Origin: Leptospira congkakensis
GTDB lineage: Bacteria; Spirochaetota; Leptospiria; Leptospirales; Leptospiraceae
Assembly: GCF_004770265.1 (NCBI RefSeq)
Contig: NZ_RQGQ01000017.1
Span: 248,001 to 312,000, forward strand
Direction: 5' to 3'
DNA length: 64,000 nt
The position numbers were made by a program, and so were the translations under genes. The notes under the pieces are model-generated. The model did not search any database, had not been told where the DNA came from, and saw only the letters and a list, made by a program, of their open reading frames with translations. Below, one piece after another: positions 26,466 through 34,264 of this stretch. Within the stretch, counting starts at the first letter, position 1; each line of letters begins with the position of its first letter.

Positions 26466-27468
26466 AATTCAAATCCTAATCTTTGCTCTTCTTTTCTTTT
26501 TCTCTGTCAATGTGATTTATTCTGAATCGGAAGACAAAGAAACCATCGAAATCAATGCAAAAATTGAATTGGAAAAGATAAGTCGTAATATCATCAATGC
26601 CCTTCGTTATGGAAGGTTTCTTTTAGCTGACACAGAATGGAAAAAAATCCAATCAGAAGTTTATAAATCTTATCCTGAGTATGATTATTTAAACGGAAGT
26701 TTATTATATTCTAGAATGGAATGGCAAGAAGCAAAAGAAAGTTTGAACAAAGCTCTCAAAAAAGAACCAAACCATGAAGCCGCAAGTTTTTTACTCGGAA
26801 TGATCTATGCACAAGAAGATAGTTGGTCCGAAGCAAAAAACACTTGGATGGAAACCAATCAAATTTCACCTTACAATCCTTTTTATCATTACAATCTCGG
26901 TCTTGCTTATTATATTTTAAAAGAATATAACAACGCCATTGTATCATTAAATAAATCACTTGAATACAAAGCTAACTATAACGAAGCAAAATTCATTCTT
27001 GCCAAAACATATTTAGAACTAAATGAAACAGAAAAAGCCAAAGCAGAACTGGATACCATTTTAGAACAAGATCCGAAACACATCCAAGCATCTCACCTCA
27101 TGGGTCGCGTTGTTTATTCTGTAGAAAAAGATCCTAAAAAATCTCTTACCTATTTAAAGAACCCAAGGGTCTTAGGATGGAGAGAGAAAAAAGTTTATGC
27201 AAGATGTTATTTTGAAATTCGAAAATGGAGAGATGCCGAAAATCTACTTCGACCAATCGCATACTCACCGTTTGCCGACGAATACGATCAAAGTTTTTAT
27301 CTGAATTTACTTTTAAACTTAGGGTATGAAGAAAGAGCAAACGACTTCTTCCACTTCATCCAAAAACAATCCCAAAACGAATCTAAAATTGCAGAAGCAT
27401 ATAGAATGTTACTCTCTTCCCGTGAAGGAAAAGATTTACTTTATCATTACTTTAAACTTCGGTATTAA
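26455..27468 (+). CDS. Periplasmic TPR protein
   Basis: 337 residues. A signal sequence (about 1-23) precedes a run of tetratricopeptide repeats from about residue 70 to 240, with repeats such as YNLGLAYYILKEYNNAIVSLNKSL and AKFILAKTYLELNETEKAKAEL. The C-terminal 100 residues are helical too. TPR arrays hold protein complexes together. It is the last gene of the lysC-SurA-spiroSPASM-SpsFG operon and may scaffold the products, but that is inference. It converges on the response regulator gene one base away. Confidence 0.8.
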   Translation: MKAKIQILIFALLFFFSVNVIYSESEDKETIEINAKIELEKISRNIINALRYGRFLLADTEWKKIQSEVYKSYPEYDYLNGSLLYSRMEWQEAKESLNKALKKEPNHEAASFLLGMIYAQEDSWSEAKNTWMETNQISPYNPFYHYNLGLAYYILKEYNNAIVSLNKSLEYKANYNEAKFILAKTYLELNETEKAKAELDTILEQDPKHIQASHLMGRVVYSVEKDPKKSLTYLKNPRVLGWREKKVYARCYFEIRKWRDAENLLRPIAYSPFADEYDQSFYLNLLLNLGYEERANDFFHFIQKQSQNESKIAEAYRMLLSSREGKDLLYHYFKLRY

Positions 27469-27469
27469 A

Positions 27470-28141
27470 CTAAGAAACGACGATGTCGGTTTTGGCTTGT
27501 GTGTATTTCCATTCCACAGCCACACGAATTAGTTTTTCGTTTTCAGTGATGCTGAGTTTGGATTTGATACGGGAACGTAAAGTTTCAATCGTAGAAGGTG
27601 CAAGTCCCATATTGGCAGCAATTTCTTTGACTGGCATACCTTCTCCAATCATAAGAAACACTTCCAATTCACGATTGGACAATCTGTCGATTGGATCTTT
27701 TTCATCTTTTTGAGAAGCTCTGTATAAATGTCCAAGCAGTCGCGTGGCTTGTGAGGAACTTACAAAATAATCACCTTTGAGAACTGTATGAATGGCTTCT
27801 ACAATTTGTGTGGTTGTGTCTTCTTTAAAGACATATCCCATAGCACCTAATTTAAAAGCACGATCCACAAAGGTATCATCCGTCAACATACTGATGATGA
27901 TGACGGCGATATTTGGAAATGTTGTTCGAAGGCGTTTGAGTAACTGCAATCCGTTTTGGTTTTGCTTGAGTTGGATATCAATTAAAACCAATGTCGGTTG
28001 TAGTTGTTCTATATCGTTAAATGCCTTTTCAATATTATCCGCACTCCCGATGCACTCTAAATCTTCTGATTTAGCAATTAAGTTTTGTAGTGCATCTACT
28101 ACAAGCGGGTGGTCATCAACGATATAGACTTGTTTCTTCAT
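27470..28141 (-). CDS. NarL/FixJ-family response regulator
   Basis: 223 residues. The receiver domain (1-125) has VDDHPL with the acidic pocket, the phosphorylated Asp in LVLIDIQLKQ (about 55), and Lys in VFKEDTT (about 105). A LuxR-type helix-turn-helix lies at about 155-215 (LSNRELEVFLMIGEGMPVKEIAANMGLAPSTIE). It would act as a DNA-binding transcription factor after phosphorylation. No histidine kinase is adjacent, so it is an orphan here. It follows pntB by 11 bases on the same strand and may be transcribed with it. Confidence 0.92.
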   Translation of the reverse strand: MKKQVYIVDDHPLVVDALQNLIAKSEDLECIGSADNIEKAFNDIEQLQPTLVLIDIQLKQNQNGLQLLKRLRTTFPNIAVIIISMLTDDTFVDRAFKLGAMGYVFKEDTTTQIVEAIHTVLKGDYFVSSSQATRLLGHLYRASQKDEKDPIDRLSNRELEVFLMIGEGMPVKEIAANMGLAPSTIETLRSRIKSKLSITENEKLIRVAVEWKYTQAKTDIVVS

Positions 28142-28152
28142 ATTTTCCGGCT

Positions 28153-29550
28153 CTAAGATTCTTTTAAAGCTGTGATCATCTCTTGAGTTGCTTTTTTACC
28201 ATCACCAAACAACATCAAACAGTTGTCAGCAATGAAGAGTGGGTTAGGCACACCAGCAAATCCTGGACTAAGCGAACGTTTGATCACAACAACCGTTTTT
28301 GCATTTCCAACATCCAAAATCGGCATACCAGCAATTGGTGATTTTGGATCTGTTTTTGCAAGTGGGTTCGTTACGTCATTTGCACCATTAACGATCACAA
28401 CATCAACATTTTCGAAAGTACTATTGATCTCGTCCATCTCTTTCAATCGATCATAAGGAATATCTGCTTCAGCAAGTAAAACGTTCATATGACCTGGCAT
28501 ACGACCTGCTACTGGATGGATTGCAAATGTTACATCGATATTACGCGCAGTTAGAAGTTGGTATAAATCGCGAACAGTATGTTGCGCTTGCGCTACAGCC
28601 ATACCATAACCAGGGACAATCACTACACTTCGTGCGACATCTAACAACATTGCTACTTCTTCAGCACTAGTTGACTTAACTTTACCTGAGTAAAAATCGC
28701 CATCATCTTTCATTTCTGTAGCGACAGCCCCGAATCCTCCAAAGAGAACATTCGTCAAACTGCGATTCATCGCTTTACACATGATTTGTGTTAGAATGAT
28801 TCCAGAAGCACCAACAAGAGAACCTGAGATAATTAGAACATTATTATTAAGAACAAATCCTGTTGCGGAAGCTGCAATCCCCGAATAGGAGTTGAGAAGA
28901 GAGATCACAACCGGCATGTCGGCTCCACCAATGGGAATCACGAGGAATACCCCAAGAAGTAAACTCACACCACTGAGAATCCAATAAATCGATTCATCTG
29001 TTGGTTCTAAACATCCGTACACACCAAGACCCACTGCAGTAAGACCAATTAAGATTTTTACTAGTTGATCACCAGGATAACGAACTGCTTTTTCTGTAAT
29101 AAAACCTTGTAACTTACCGAAGGCGATAAAACTTCCAGAGAAAGTAATCCCACCAACAACGGCAGAGAAAACTATGGAAACAATCTCTTGGTAGTTGACT
29201 GCTGTAGCATACTTTGGAATGGAAAGTTGTAAGGCAGCACCTGCCACAAAAACAGAAGCAATCCCACCAAATCCATTGAGAACAGCTACCAGTTGTGGCA
29301 TGGCAGTCATTTGGATTTTGATTGCCATAATGATACCGATAAGAGATCCAACAAGGACTCCAACAAGGATCCAATCATAAGTTAAGATGGCTTGGTCAAA
29401 GAGAGTTGCGACAACAGCAATGAGCATACCCAAAGCGCCGAGTAAATTTCCTCGTGATGCTGTTTTTGGGTGAGCTAGCTGTTTGATTCCAACGATAAAA
29501 AGAATGGAAGCAACAAGGTAAGATAGGTTAAGAATACTGACTAATTCCAT
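28153..29550 (-). CDS. pntB: NAD(P) transhydrogenase subunit beta
   Basis: 465 residues. About nine membrane helices (residues 5-265) are followed by the NADP-binding domain III (about 290-465) with the motif VPGYGMAVAQAQH, then HPVAGRMPGHMNVLLAEA and DDCLM-type NADP contacts near the end (FIADNCLMLFGDGKK). The complex couples proton entry to hydride transfer from NADH to NADP+, making NADPH. Its start overlaps the stop of the small alpha-2 gene by one base. Confidence 0.94.
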   Translation of the reverse strand: MELVSILNLSYLVASILFIVGIKQLAHPKTASRGNLLGALGMLIAVVATLFDQAILTYDWILVGVLVGSLIGIIMAIKIQMTAMPQLVAVLNGFGGIASVFVAGAALQLSIPKYATAVNYQEIVSIVFSAVVGGITFSGSFIAFGKLQGFITEKAVRYPGDQLVKILIGLTAVGLGVYGCLEPTDESIYWILSGVSLLLGVFLVIPIGGADMPVVISLLNSYSGIAASATGFVLNNNVLIISGSLVGASGIILTQIMCKAMNRSLTNVLFGGFGAVATEMKDDGDFYSGKVKSTSAEEVAMLLDVARSVVIVPGYGMAVAQAQHTVRDLYQLLTARNIDVTFAIHPVAGRMPGHMNVLLAEADIPYDRLKEMDEINSTFENVDVVIVNGANDVTNPLAKTDPKSPIAGMPILDVGNAKTVVVIKRSLSPGFAGVPNPLFIADNCLMLFGDGKKATQEMITALKES

Positions 29551-29840
29551 TATTTTGGTGTATCCTTTTTCTTAAACATTCCGAGCATTCTGTGAGTCAC
29601 AAGAAACCCACCCACTACGTTGATCGTAGCGAAAATAACAGAAAGAAGACCCAAAATTTTGGTGATGTTGCTTTCTTGGATTCCGGCTGCATAGAGGGCA
29701 CCAATTAAGGTAATGCCGGAAATGGCGTTGGAACCCGACATAAGTGGGGTGTGGAGGATGGGAGGGATTTTTGTGATGATTTCAAATCCCACGAAGATCG
29801 CTAAAACGAAAATCGTGACGGCTGTAACAAATATTTCCAT
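29550..29840 (-). CDS. pntAB: NAD(P) transhydrogenase subunit alpha, membrane part
   Basis: 96 residues with three membrane helices (FVTAVTIFVLAIFVGFEI, AISGITLIGALYAAG, ITKILGLLSVIFATINVVGGFLV). This matches the short alpha-2 chain of three-subunit transhydrogenases, and TPLMSGSNAISG is strongly conserved. Normally the NAD-binding alpha-1 gene (pntAA) lies directly upstream. Here the upstream DNA on this strand has no such gene, so alpha-1 must be elsewhere. Confidence 0.92.
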   Translation of the reverse strand: MEIFVTAVTIFVLAIFVGFEIITKIPPILHTPLMSGSNAISGITLIGALYAAGIQESNITKILGLLSVIFATINVVGGFLVTHRMLGMFKKKDTPK

Positions 29841-29855
29841 AAACTAGTAGTAGTT

Positions 29856-30128
29856 ATGGAAAAAATGGCCATTTTGGAAACAAAATTTTCAGGAATTTTA
29901 CCCAAACTAGGGTCAGATCGTAACTTTAGGGACGTAATTTCCAGGGAAATGAATGTGATTTTTAAATCGAAAAAGGAATCAAAACCGCTGTTTCAGCAGG
30001 ATCAGGCTAAGATTTCCCCGAGCAAACATGCAAAACCGGCAATTCTTCCAACTCAACCGATTTTAAATCTAAAATTGAAGTTGGGTCTTAGCAAAAAAGG
30101 CCATCATAAAGAAAATAACATTCATTAA
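29856..30128 (+). CDS. Possible small basic protein (doubtful)
   Basis: 90 residues, Lys-rich, with no signal, membrane helix or recognised motif. It starts 15 bases from the divergent pntAB start, within a perfect 14-base palindrome (29862-29875), and lacks a clear ribosome binding site. Codon use includes CTG, CCG and AGG that are less common in its neighbours. It may be a chance frame. Confidence 0.25.
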   Translation: MEKMAILETKFSGILPKLGSDRNFRDVISREMNVIFKSKKESKPLFQQDQAKISPSKHAKPAILPTQPILNLKLKLGLSKKGHHKENNIH

Positions 30129-30451
30129 ACGATACAAAATACAAGTTAAAAGATTCAAATTGATTCTAATCAAAACAATAATCAAAGTTAGCTGTCTCTA
30201 AGAGGGAGCTTTTAACAAAAAAAACTCTCAACTGATAACATCGATTTGTTGAGATTCTCATCAAATTGTAGAAATGTTATTAGATCCAATCAGCTAACAA
30301 CGGACAAATGGATTTTTTGTACTTTTTTGTCGTAAGGCTTTCCGTTACAGAAATACCTACCGATTTCCCTAAAATAAGTTGACTAGATCTCCAGAAGAGT
30401 CGACGCTTGGCGAACAACTTTGGGGTTTTACCCTTATATTGGAGAATTTTT
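30129..30451. other. Gene-free leader region with inverted repeats
   Basis: No convincing gene. A 7-bp inverted repeat TCTCAAC/GTTGAGA spans 30226-30254, and another repeat AACGGA/TCCGTT surrounds a nested GACAAA/TTTGTC at about 30298-30355. It leads into the DUF1554 lipoprotein gene, so it probably holds the promoter and possibly a structured 5' leader. I cannot match it to a known riboswitch. Confidence 0.3.
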
Positions 30452-31159
30452 TTGCCAAAATTTAAATACGTATCGAATTTCTTACTCTCATTCAATCTAA
30501 TCATTGTTAGCTTAATTTGCATCACTCTCGTTTCTTGTGAACCAGAAAACAATAACAATAATATAGCCGCAGTCAGCGCTCTTGTGCTCGCGACAAATTC
30601 TAGTTCTACCTCTAGTGGAACTAGTTCAACAGTAGCTTGCTCAAACAATAGTTATTGTAAAATATTCGTTACGAACAGCACTGCTCCTACCAATGCAGGA
30701 GTTGCCGGTCTTGACTCACACTGTGCCAATGCTACGAACAAACCAGCAGGTGGTGGTACCTACAAAGCAATGGTATCAGATGGAACCATTAGAAGGGCGT
30801 GTTCTACAGCAGATTGTTCAGGTGGAACAGCCGAACATATTAATTGGGTCCTAAAAACAAATACAGAGTATCGACGCGGTGATGGTGCCACTATTGTTGG
30901 TACAACGAATGCCAATGGAATTTTTAATCTTCCTTTGACTAATAACATTTATCCAACAGCACTCTCAGGATCTGATGGAGTGGTGACAAGGCTCAATGCA
31001 AACTGGACAAGTGGACTTGACTTTACAGATTGGTCCGGAACAGGAAATGGAATGTATGGTGCCTATCTTAATACAGATTATAAGTTCTATGCCGAAGGTT
31101 CGGCATCAGTTGCAGGCGTGACTAGTTTTTCGGCGAAAGCCATTTGTGTAGAACAATAA
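30452..31159 (+). CDS. DUF1554 lipoprotein
   Basis: 235 residues from TTG 30452, which has GGAG nine bases upstream; the frame also opens at TTG 30407 without such a site. Signal sequence ending in ITLVSC (lipobox) at about 29. A low-complexity Asn/Ser/Thr linker follows, then the DUF1554 domain (about 75-235) with Cys residues in TVACSNNSYCKIF, DSHCAN, RRACSTADC and AICVEQ. The fold is C-type-lectin or endostatin-like; relatives in pathogenic Leptospira (the Len group) bind laminin, fibronectin or complement factor H. Role in a probable environmental strain is unknown. Likely surface exposed. Confidence 0.85.
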   Translation: MPKFKYVSNFLLSFNLIIVSLICITLVSCEPENNNNNIAAVSALVLATNSSSTSSGTSSTVACSNNSYCKIFVTNSTAPTNAGVAGLDSHCANATNKPAGGGTYKAMVSDGTIRRACSTADCSGGTAEHINWVLKTNTEYRRGDGATIVGTTNANGIFNLPLTNNIYPTALSGSDGVVTRLNANWTSGLDFTDWSGTGNGMYGAYLNTDYKFYAEGSASVAGVTSFSAKAICVEQ

Positions 31160-31216
31160 GCTTCTTTCCATTCCCTAAACACCAAGGGTTTGTTAGCTTT
31201 TTGTTTTGACAAATCC

Positions 31217-31249
31217 ATGGGAACCGCTAACCTCTTTTGTGGTTCCCAT
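31217..31249 (+). promoter_or_regulatory. 9-bp hairpin abutting a start codon
   Basis: ATGGGAACC at 31217-31225 pairs perfectly with GGTTCCCAT at 31241-31249; the ATG of the next gene begins at 31250. No other ribosome binding site is visible, so initiation must cope with this stem. It may be a terminator for the DUF1554 gene or a translation control element such as a thermometer. No T-run follows. Confidence 0.45.
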
Positions 31250-32959
31250 ATGAAATTCTTTTATATACTCCTCTTCCTACTTTTCAATTGCCAAGCAAGT
31301 TGGTATCACACTCGAGTTTCTACAAACCAAAGTGCGGAACTTCCTCTTTCCGAATCACAAAAGTTATTTGAAGAACCTGGTACAACTTGTTTTATCACAA
31401 CCACAATGTTTTCAGAGGTTGGATCTCCTGAAGAAATCTCACAAACCTCTATACCAACAATTGATTCCCAATTCATTGAAAACATCCGAACCAATTTAAA
31501 ATTAAAAAATACGAATACCAGACATATCAAACATATTTATGGAATTCCCAATTCCTGGCCTCATATCCAGGAACTAGAATCGTTTCGCACAAATAAATCC
31601 TTTGAAAGGTTCAAATTAATTCAAAACATAAGCACGGAACCGCAGCACAAAAAAACACTTCTTAAGTATGCAGAAATGGCTGATGCTGATACTTACTTTC
31701 ACACTACAAAAGATTCTTTATTGTTATTTCAAGAATTTGAAAACTGCGATACCTACTACCACTTATATTATTCAAAAAGGGAAAAAGATAATTATAATGT
31801 AATATTATGTTTAATTTCTCTTGGGATCATTCCCAGTGTAAATTATGAAAATCATTATTTTACAGTGTATAAACGAACCGCTTTAGAAATCAAACCATCT
31901 CTCACTACTTATAAATTTGGATATCGGAGACTAATCACTTGGCTTCTTTTGCCAACGTTTAATTTTTTTAATGATGTAGAAAACTATAATAAAGACTATA
32001 GGTTTTACGATCACACAAGAGATCAGTTTTTAGCAGCCTTAGAAAACAAAAACAGCCAACCTCTTCCTATCAAACGCTTGAATCCTGTTTATGGAGATGT
32101 ACTCGGAGGAACATATAGCTCTGATTCTGATTTATTCAAAACAGAAATCCCTGTCGATAAACGTTTTGCTGTCATACGAGATGGAAAAAAAAATGTAAGT
32201 TTTTTCGATCCCATTCATGGTTTATTTAAAATCCAAGCCATCAACGTGAACCAAAAAATACATTCAGATATCATCACGGATGGAATTGAAAAGACACTTA
32301 AAAATTTTATTAATACCAATCTTATAGACAAAATCAAAAAAAATTATCCTAAGTCGGGTATCATTCATGAAATCTATTCTCCCGAATATAGAGATGGAAC
32401 TTATACTTTTATGTTAGAAATTGCAAAACCGGAGTTAGACAAAGATCAGTTCAAAAAAGAATATTTTGTTTTTTCCTGTTTTAAATCCCAAAGTCAAATT
32501 TATATTCTATCCAGAAGTTTACCCAATGAAAGTAATCCGGAAACCTCATCAAAGTTAGCCGAATCAAATATCCTAGACTTTTATTCACAGGTAACATTTA
32601 AACCTAAGTATATAGAACCCAAACCGTTGGATTTGGATGTTGCAGCCAATAGTGGAAAAAAACAATCTGATAATAATGATGATGATGAAGACGACGAGGA
32701 TGAGGACGAAGAAGGAGAGGGAGAACTCGCTGGTGGAGGTGGAAGTGGTGGAGAAACAGGAGCCATTGACCTTGGTGGTTTGTTTTCCCTCTTAAAAGAA
32801 AGAGCATATATTCCCAAAGGAAAATTAGACATCAAACCAGGGCGTTTCAAATTTAATAACGCTCGGCTGAATACGCCAAAATTCAATTCAGGTTCTAAAT
32901 TCCATGTCAAACCATCCAGAACCAAAAACTTTTCGAGTCCAGGAAAATGGCGGAAATAG
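31250..32959 (+). CDS. Large lipoprotein with acidic and Gly-rich tail
   Basis: 569 residues from ATG 31250 (MKFFYILLFLLFNC); the frame runs back to 31190 but the signal sequence with lipobox FLLFNC sets the start. The body (20-460) has no recognised domain; it alternates charged and hydrophobic stretches. Around 475-505 is a run of Asp/Glu (DDDEDDEDEDEEGEGE) followed by Gly-rich and then Lys/Arg-rich sequence. Such tails bind cations or are disordered spacers. The antisense frames here are artefacts of this biased composition. Function unknown; outer-membrane or periplasmic location likely. Confidence 0.65.
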   Translation: MKFFYILLFLLFNCQASWYHTRVSTNQSAELPLSESQKLFEEPGTTCFITTTMFSEVGSPEEISQTSIPTIDSQFIENIRTNLKLKNTNTRHIKHIYGIPNSWPHIQELESFRTNKSFERFKLIQNISTEPQHKKTLLKYAEMADADTYFHTTKDSLLLFQEFENCDTYYHLYYSKREKDNYNVILCLISLGIIPSVNYENHYFTVYKRTALEIKPSLTTYKFGYRRLITWLLLPTFNFFNDVENYNKDYRFYDHTRDQFLAALENKNSQPLPIKRLNPVYGDVLGGTYSSDSDLFKTEIPVDKRFAVIRDGKKNVSFFDPIHGLFKIQAINVNQKIHSDIITDGIEKTLKNFINTNLIDKIKKNYPKSGIIHEIYSPEYRDGTYTFMLEIAKPELDKDQFKKEYFVFSCFKSQSQIYILSRSLPNESNPETSSKLAESNILDFYSQVTFKPKYIEPKPLDLDVAANSGKKQSDNNDDDEDDEDEDEEGEGELAGGGGSGGETGAIDLGGLFSLLKERAYIPKGKLDIKPGRFKFNNARLNTPKFNSGSKFHVKPSRTKNFSSPGKWRK

Positions 32960-32988
32960 ATAGTTTACAACTTGCCAGAATATCCACC

Positions 32989-33007
32989 TGTAACAACTGT
33001 GGTTACA
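32989..33007 (+). promoter_or_regulatory. Predicted Rrf2 operator, copy 1
   Basis: TGTAA (32989-32993), nine bases, TTACA (33003-33007). The dyad lies 10 bases before the Rrf2 start codon at 33018, where it would block transcription. The same half-sites with the same 9-base spacing recur at 33492-33510 before the next gene. Autoregulation by the Rrf2 protein is inferred. Confidence 0.6.
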
Positions 33008-33017
33008 AGTAGTCTTT

Positions 33018-33467
33018 ATGTCCATCCCTAGCAGATATTCAGTCGCCATTCATATTCTAACCATTTTGGAAATGGATGGGGAAGCTTCGTCAGAGGAAAT
33101 TGCTGGTTCTGTAGGTACTAATCCTGCTATCATTCGTTTGTTACTCGGAAAACTAAAAAAAGCAGGCATCATCAATGTGCGCAGAGGAATCAAAGGTTCT
33201 ACTTTGTCCAAACCTGCCAGGGAAATCAACTTACTAGATATCTACAAAGCTACTGAAAAAGATGATGCCTTGTTTCTTTTGCACGAACACCCGAATCCCA
33301 ATTGCCCGATTGGAAAAAACATCCAATCAGCCCTTACCGGAATTTTAGATGAGGCACAAAAAGCCATGGAAACTAAACTTTCAAAATACAATTTATCTGA
33401 TGTTAGTTCTGAAATTCGCCAAAGGACAACATCTAAAAAAACAGGACTTTATAAAAAACATGCTTAG
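33018..33467 (+). CDS. Rrf2-family transcriptional regulator
   Basis: 149 residues. The N-terminal winged helix (SRYSVAIHILTIL, then SSEEIAGSVGTNPAIIRLLLGKLKKAGI, residues 5-52) is typical of Rrf2/BadM proteins. The family's usual three-Cys iron-sulphur site is not present; only one Cys is seen (NCPIG near 96), so it resembles YwnA-type redox or ligand sensors. It probably represses itself and the oxidoreductase gene behind it, since both have the TGTAA-N9-TTACA dyad. In Bacillus, ywnA is beside ywnB, an enzyme like the one encoded next here. Confidence 0.87.
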   Translation: MSIPSRYSVAIHILTILEMDGEASSEEIAGSVGTNPAIIRLLLGKLKKAGIINVRRGIKGSTLSKPAREINLLDIYKATEKDDALFLLHEHPNPNCPIGKNIQSALTGILDEAQKAMETKLSKYNLSDVSSEIRQRTTSKKTGLYKKHA

Positions 33468-33491
33468 GGTTTAAATTTTTTTAACCTAAGA

Positions 33492-33510
33492 TGTAATAAT
33501 GTAAGTTACA
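33492..33510 (+). promoter_or_regulatory. Predicted Rrf2 operator, copy 2
   Basis: TGTAA (33492-33496), nine bases, TTACA (33506-33510), identical half-sites and spacing to the copy before the Rrf2 gene. A second TGTAA at 33500-33504 gives an overlapping tighter dyad. It lies 24 bases upstream of the ATG at 33534, before a strong ribosome binding site (AAAGGAGAT). Confidence 0.6.
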
Positions 33511-33533
33511 ACAAAACAACAAAGGAGATAAAA

Positions 33534-34181
33534 ATGAAAATTACATTAATTGGAGCAACAGGGTTTATTGGAAGTAAAACTCTAGAAGAAACTTTAAACA
33601 AAGGATACCAAGTGACAGCCGTTCTACGAGATCCTTCTAAACTCAAAGTGGAACATCCAAACCTAAAAAAAATCCAAGGGGATATTTTTGATACAGATGG
33701 TTTATCGAAGATCATATCCGGTTCTGATGCTGTGTTGGATTCTTATAATCCAGGATGGACTGACCCCAATATCAGAGAAAACATGATCAATGGTTCGTTG
33801 TCTATTCTAGATGCATCCAAAAAGGCTGGTGTCAAAAGGATCATTGTTATGGGTGGAGCGGGATCTCTGGAAGTACAACCTGGTGTGCAACTGATTGATA
33901 CCCCAGAATTTCCGAAAGAGTATTTTGCTGGAGCCGATGGTGCAAGGCAGATACTAAACCACTTACGATTAGAGAAAGATCTGGAATGGACCTTTCTTTC
34001 TCCTTCTGCTGTGATTGAACCAGAAGGAACAAAAACTGGTAACTATCGTGTTTCCAAAGAATCTCTTCTTGTTGATAACAATGGACATAGTCATATCTCA
34101 CTCGCTGACTTAGTAAAAGCTTTTGTAGATGAACTAGAAGAAAAAAAACATGTAAAACAAAGGTTCACAGTCGGATATTAG
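33534..34181 (+). CDS. NAD(P)-binding oxidoreductase of the atypical SDR group
   Basis: 215 residues. The Rossmann loop LIGATGFIGSKTLEETL is at 4-20 (GxxGxxG), followed by VLRDPSKLK and a small C-terminal part. The length and VKRIIVMGGAGSLEVQPG fit the NAD(P)H-binding YwnB/BlvR-like family. These bind NADPH and act on unknown or flavin-type substrates. The gene follows the Rrf2 regulator by 66 bases and shares its operator, so it is the probable target, induced by oxidative or electrophile stress in related systems. Confidence 0.85.
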   Translation: MKITLIGATGFIGSKTLEETLNKGYQVTAVLRDPSKLKVEHPNLKKIQGDIFDTDGLSKIISGSDAVLDSYNPGWTDPNIRENMINGSLSILDASKKAGVKRIIVMGGAGSLEVQPGVQLIDTPEFPKEYFAGADGARQILNHLRLEKDLEWTFLSPSAVIEPEGTKTGNYRVSKESLLVDNNGHSHISLADLVKAFVDELEEKKHVKQRFTVGY

Positions 34182-34194
34182 TTCGATGGATCAT

Positions 34195-34239
34195 AAATAC
34201 ATTCGTAATTCTTTGTTTCAAATTGTTACGAATGTATTT
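34195..34239. terminator. Bidirectional terminator, 14-bp perfect stem
   Basis: AAATACATTCGTAA at 34195-34208 pairs perfectly with TTACGAATGTATTT at 34226-34239 (17-base loop). T-rich sequence follows on the plus strand. It lies between the convergent oxidoreductase and PA-domain lipoprotein genes and can end both transcripts. Confidence 0.75.
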
Positions 34240-34264
34240 TGTATTTAGTTGATAAAACTTTTGG

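Noticed and set aside
29862..29875. Perfect palindrome AAAATGGCCATTTT as an operator
   Set aside because: It is near pntAB and could bind a regulator, but a single 14-base palindrome without a second copy or known regulator is not enough to call.
30280..30648. Minus-strand frame of 122 residues
   Set aside because: It is antisense to the signal sequence of the DUF1554 lipoprotein and has no recognised feature.
32581..32925. Minus-strand frames rich in Ser and Pro
   Set aside because: They are complements of the Asp/Glu and Gly codon runs of the acidic lipoprotein tail.
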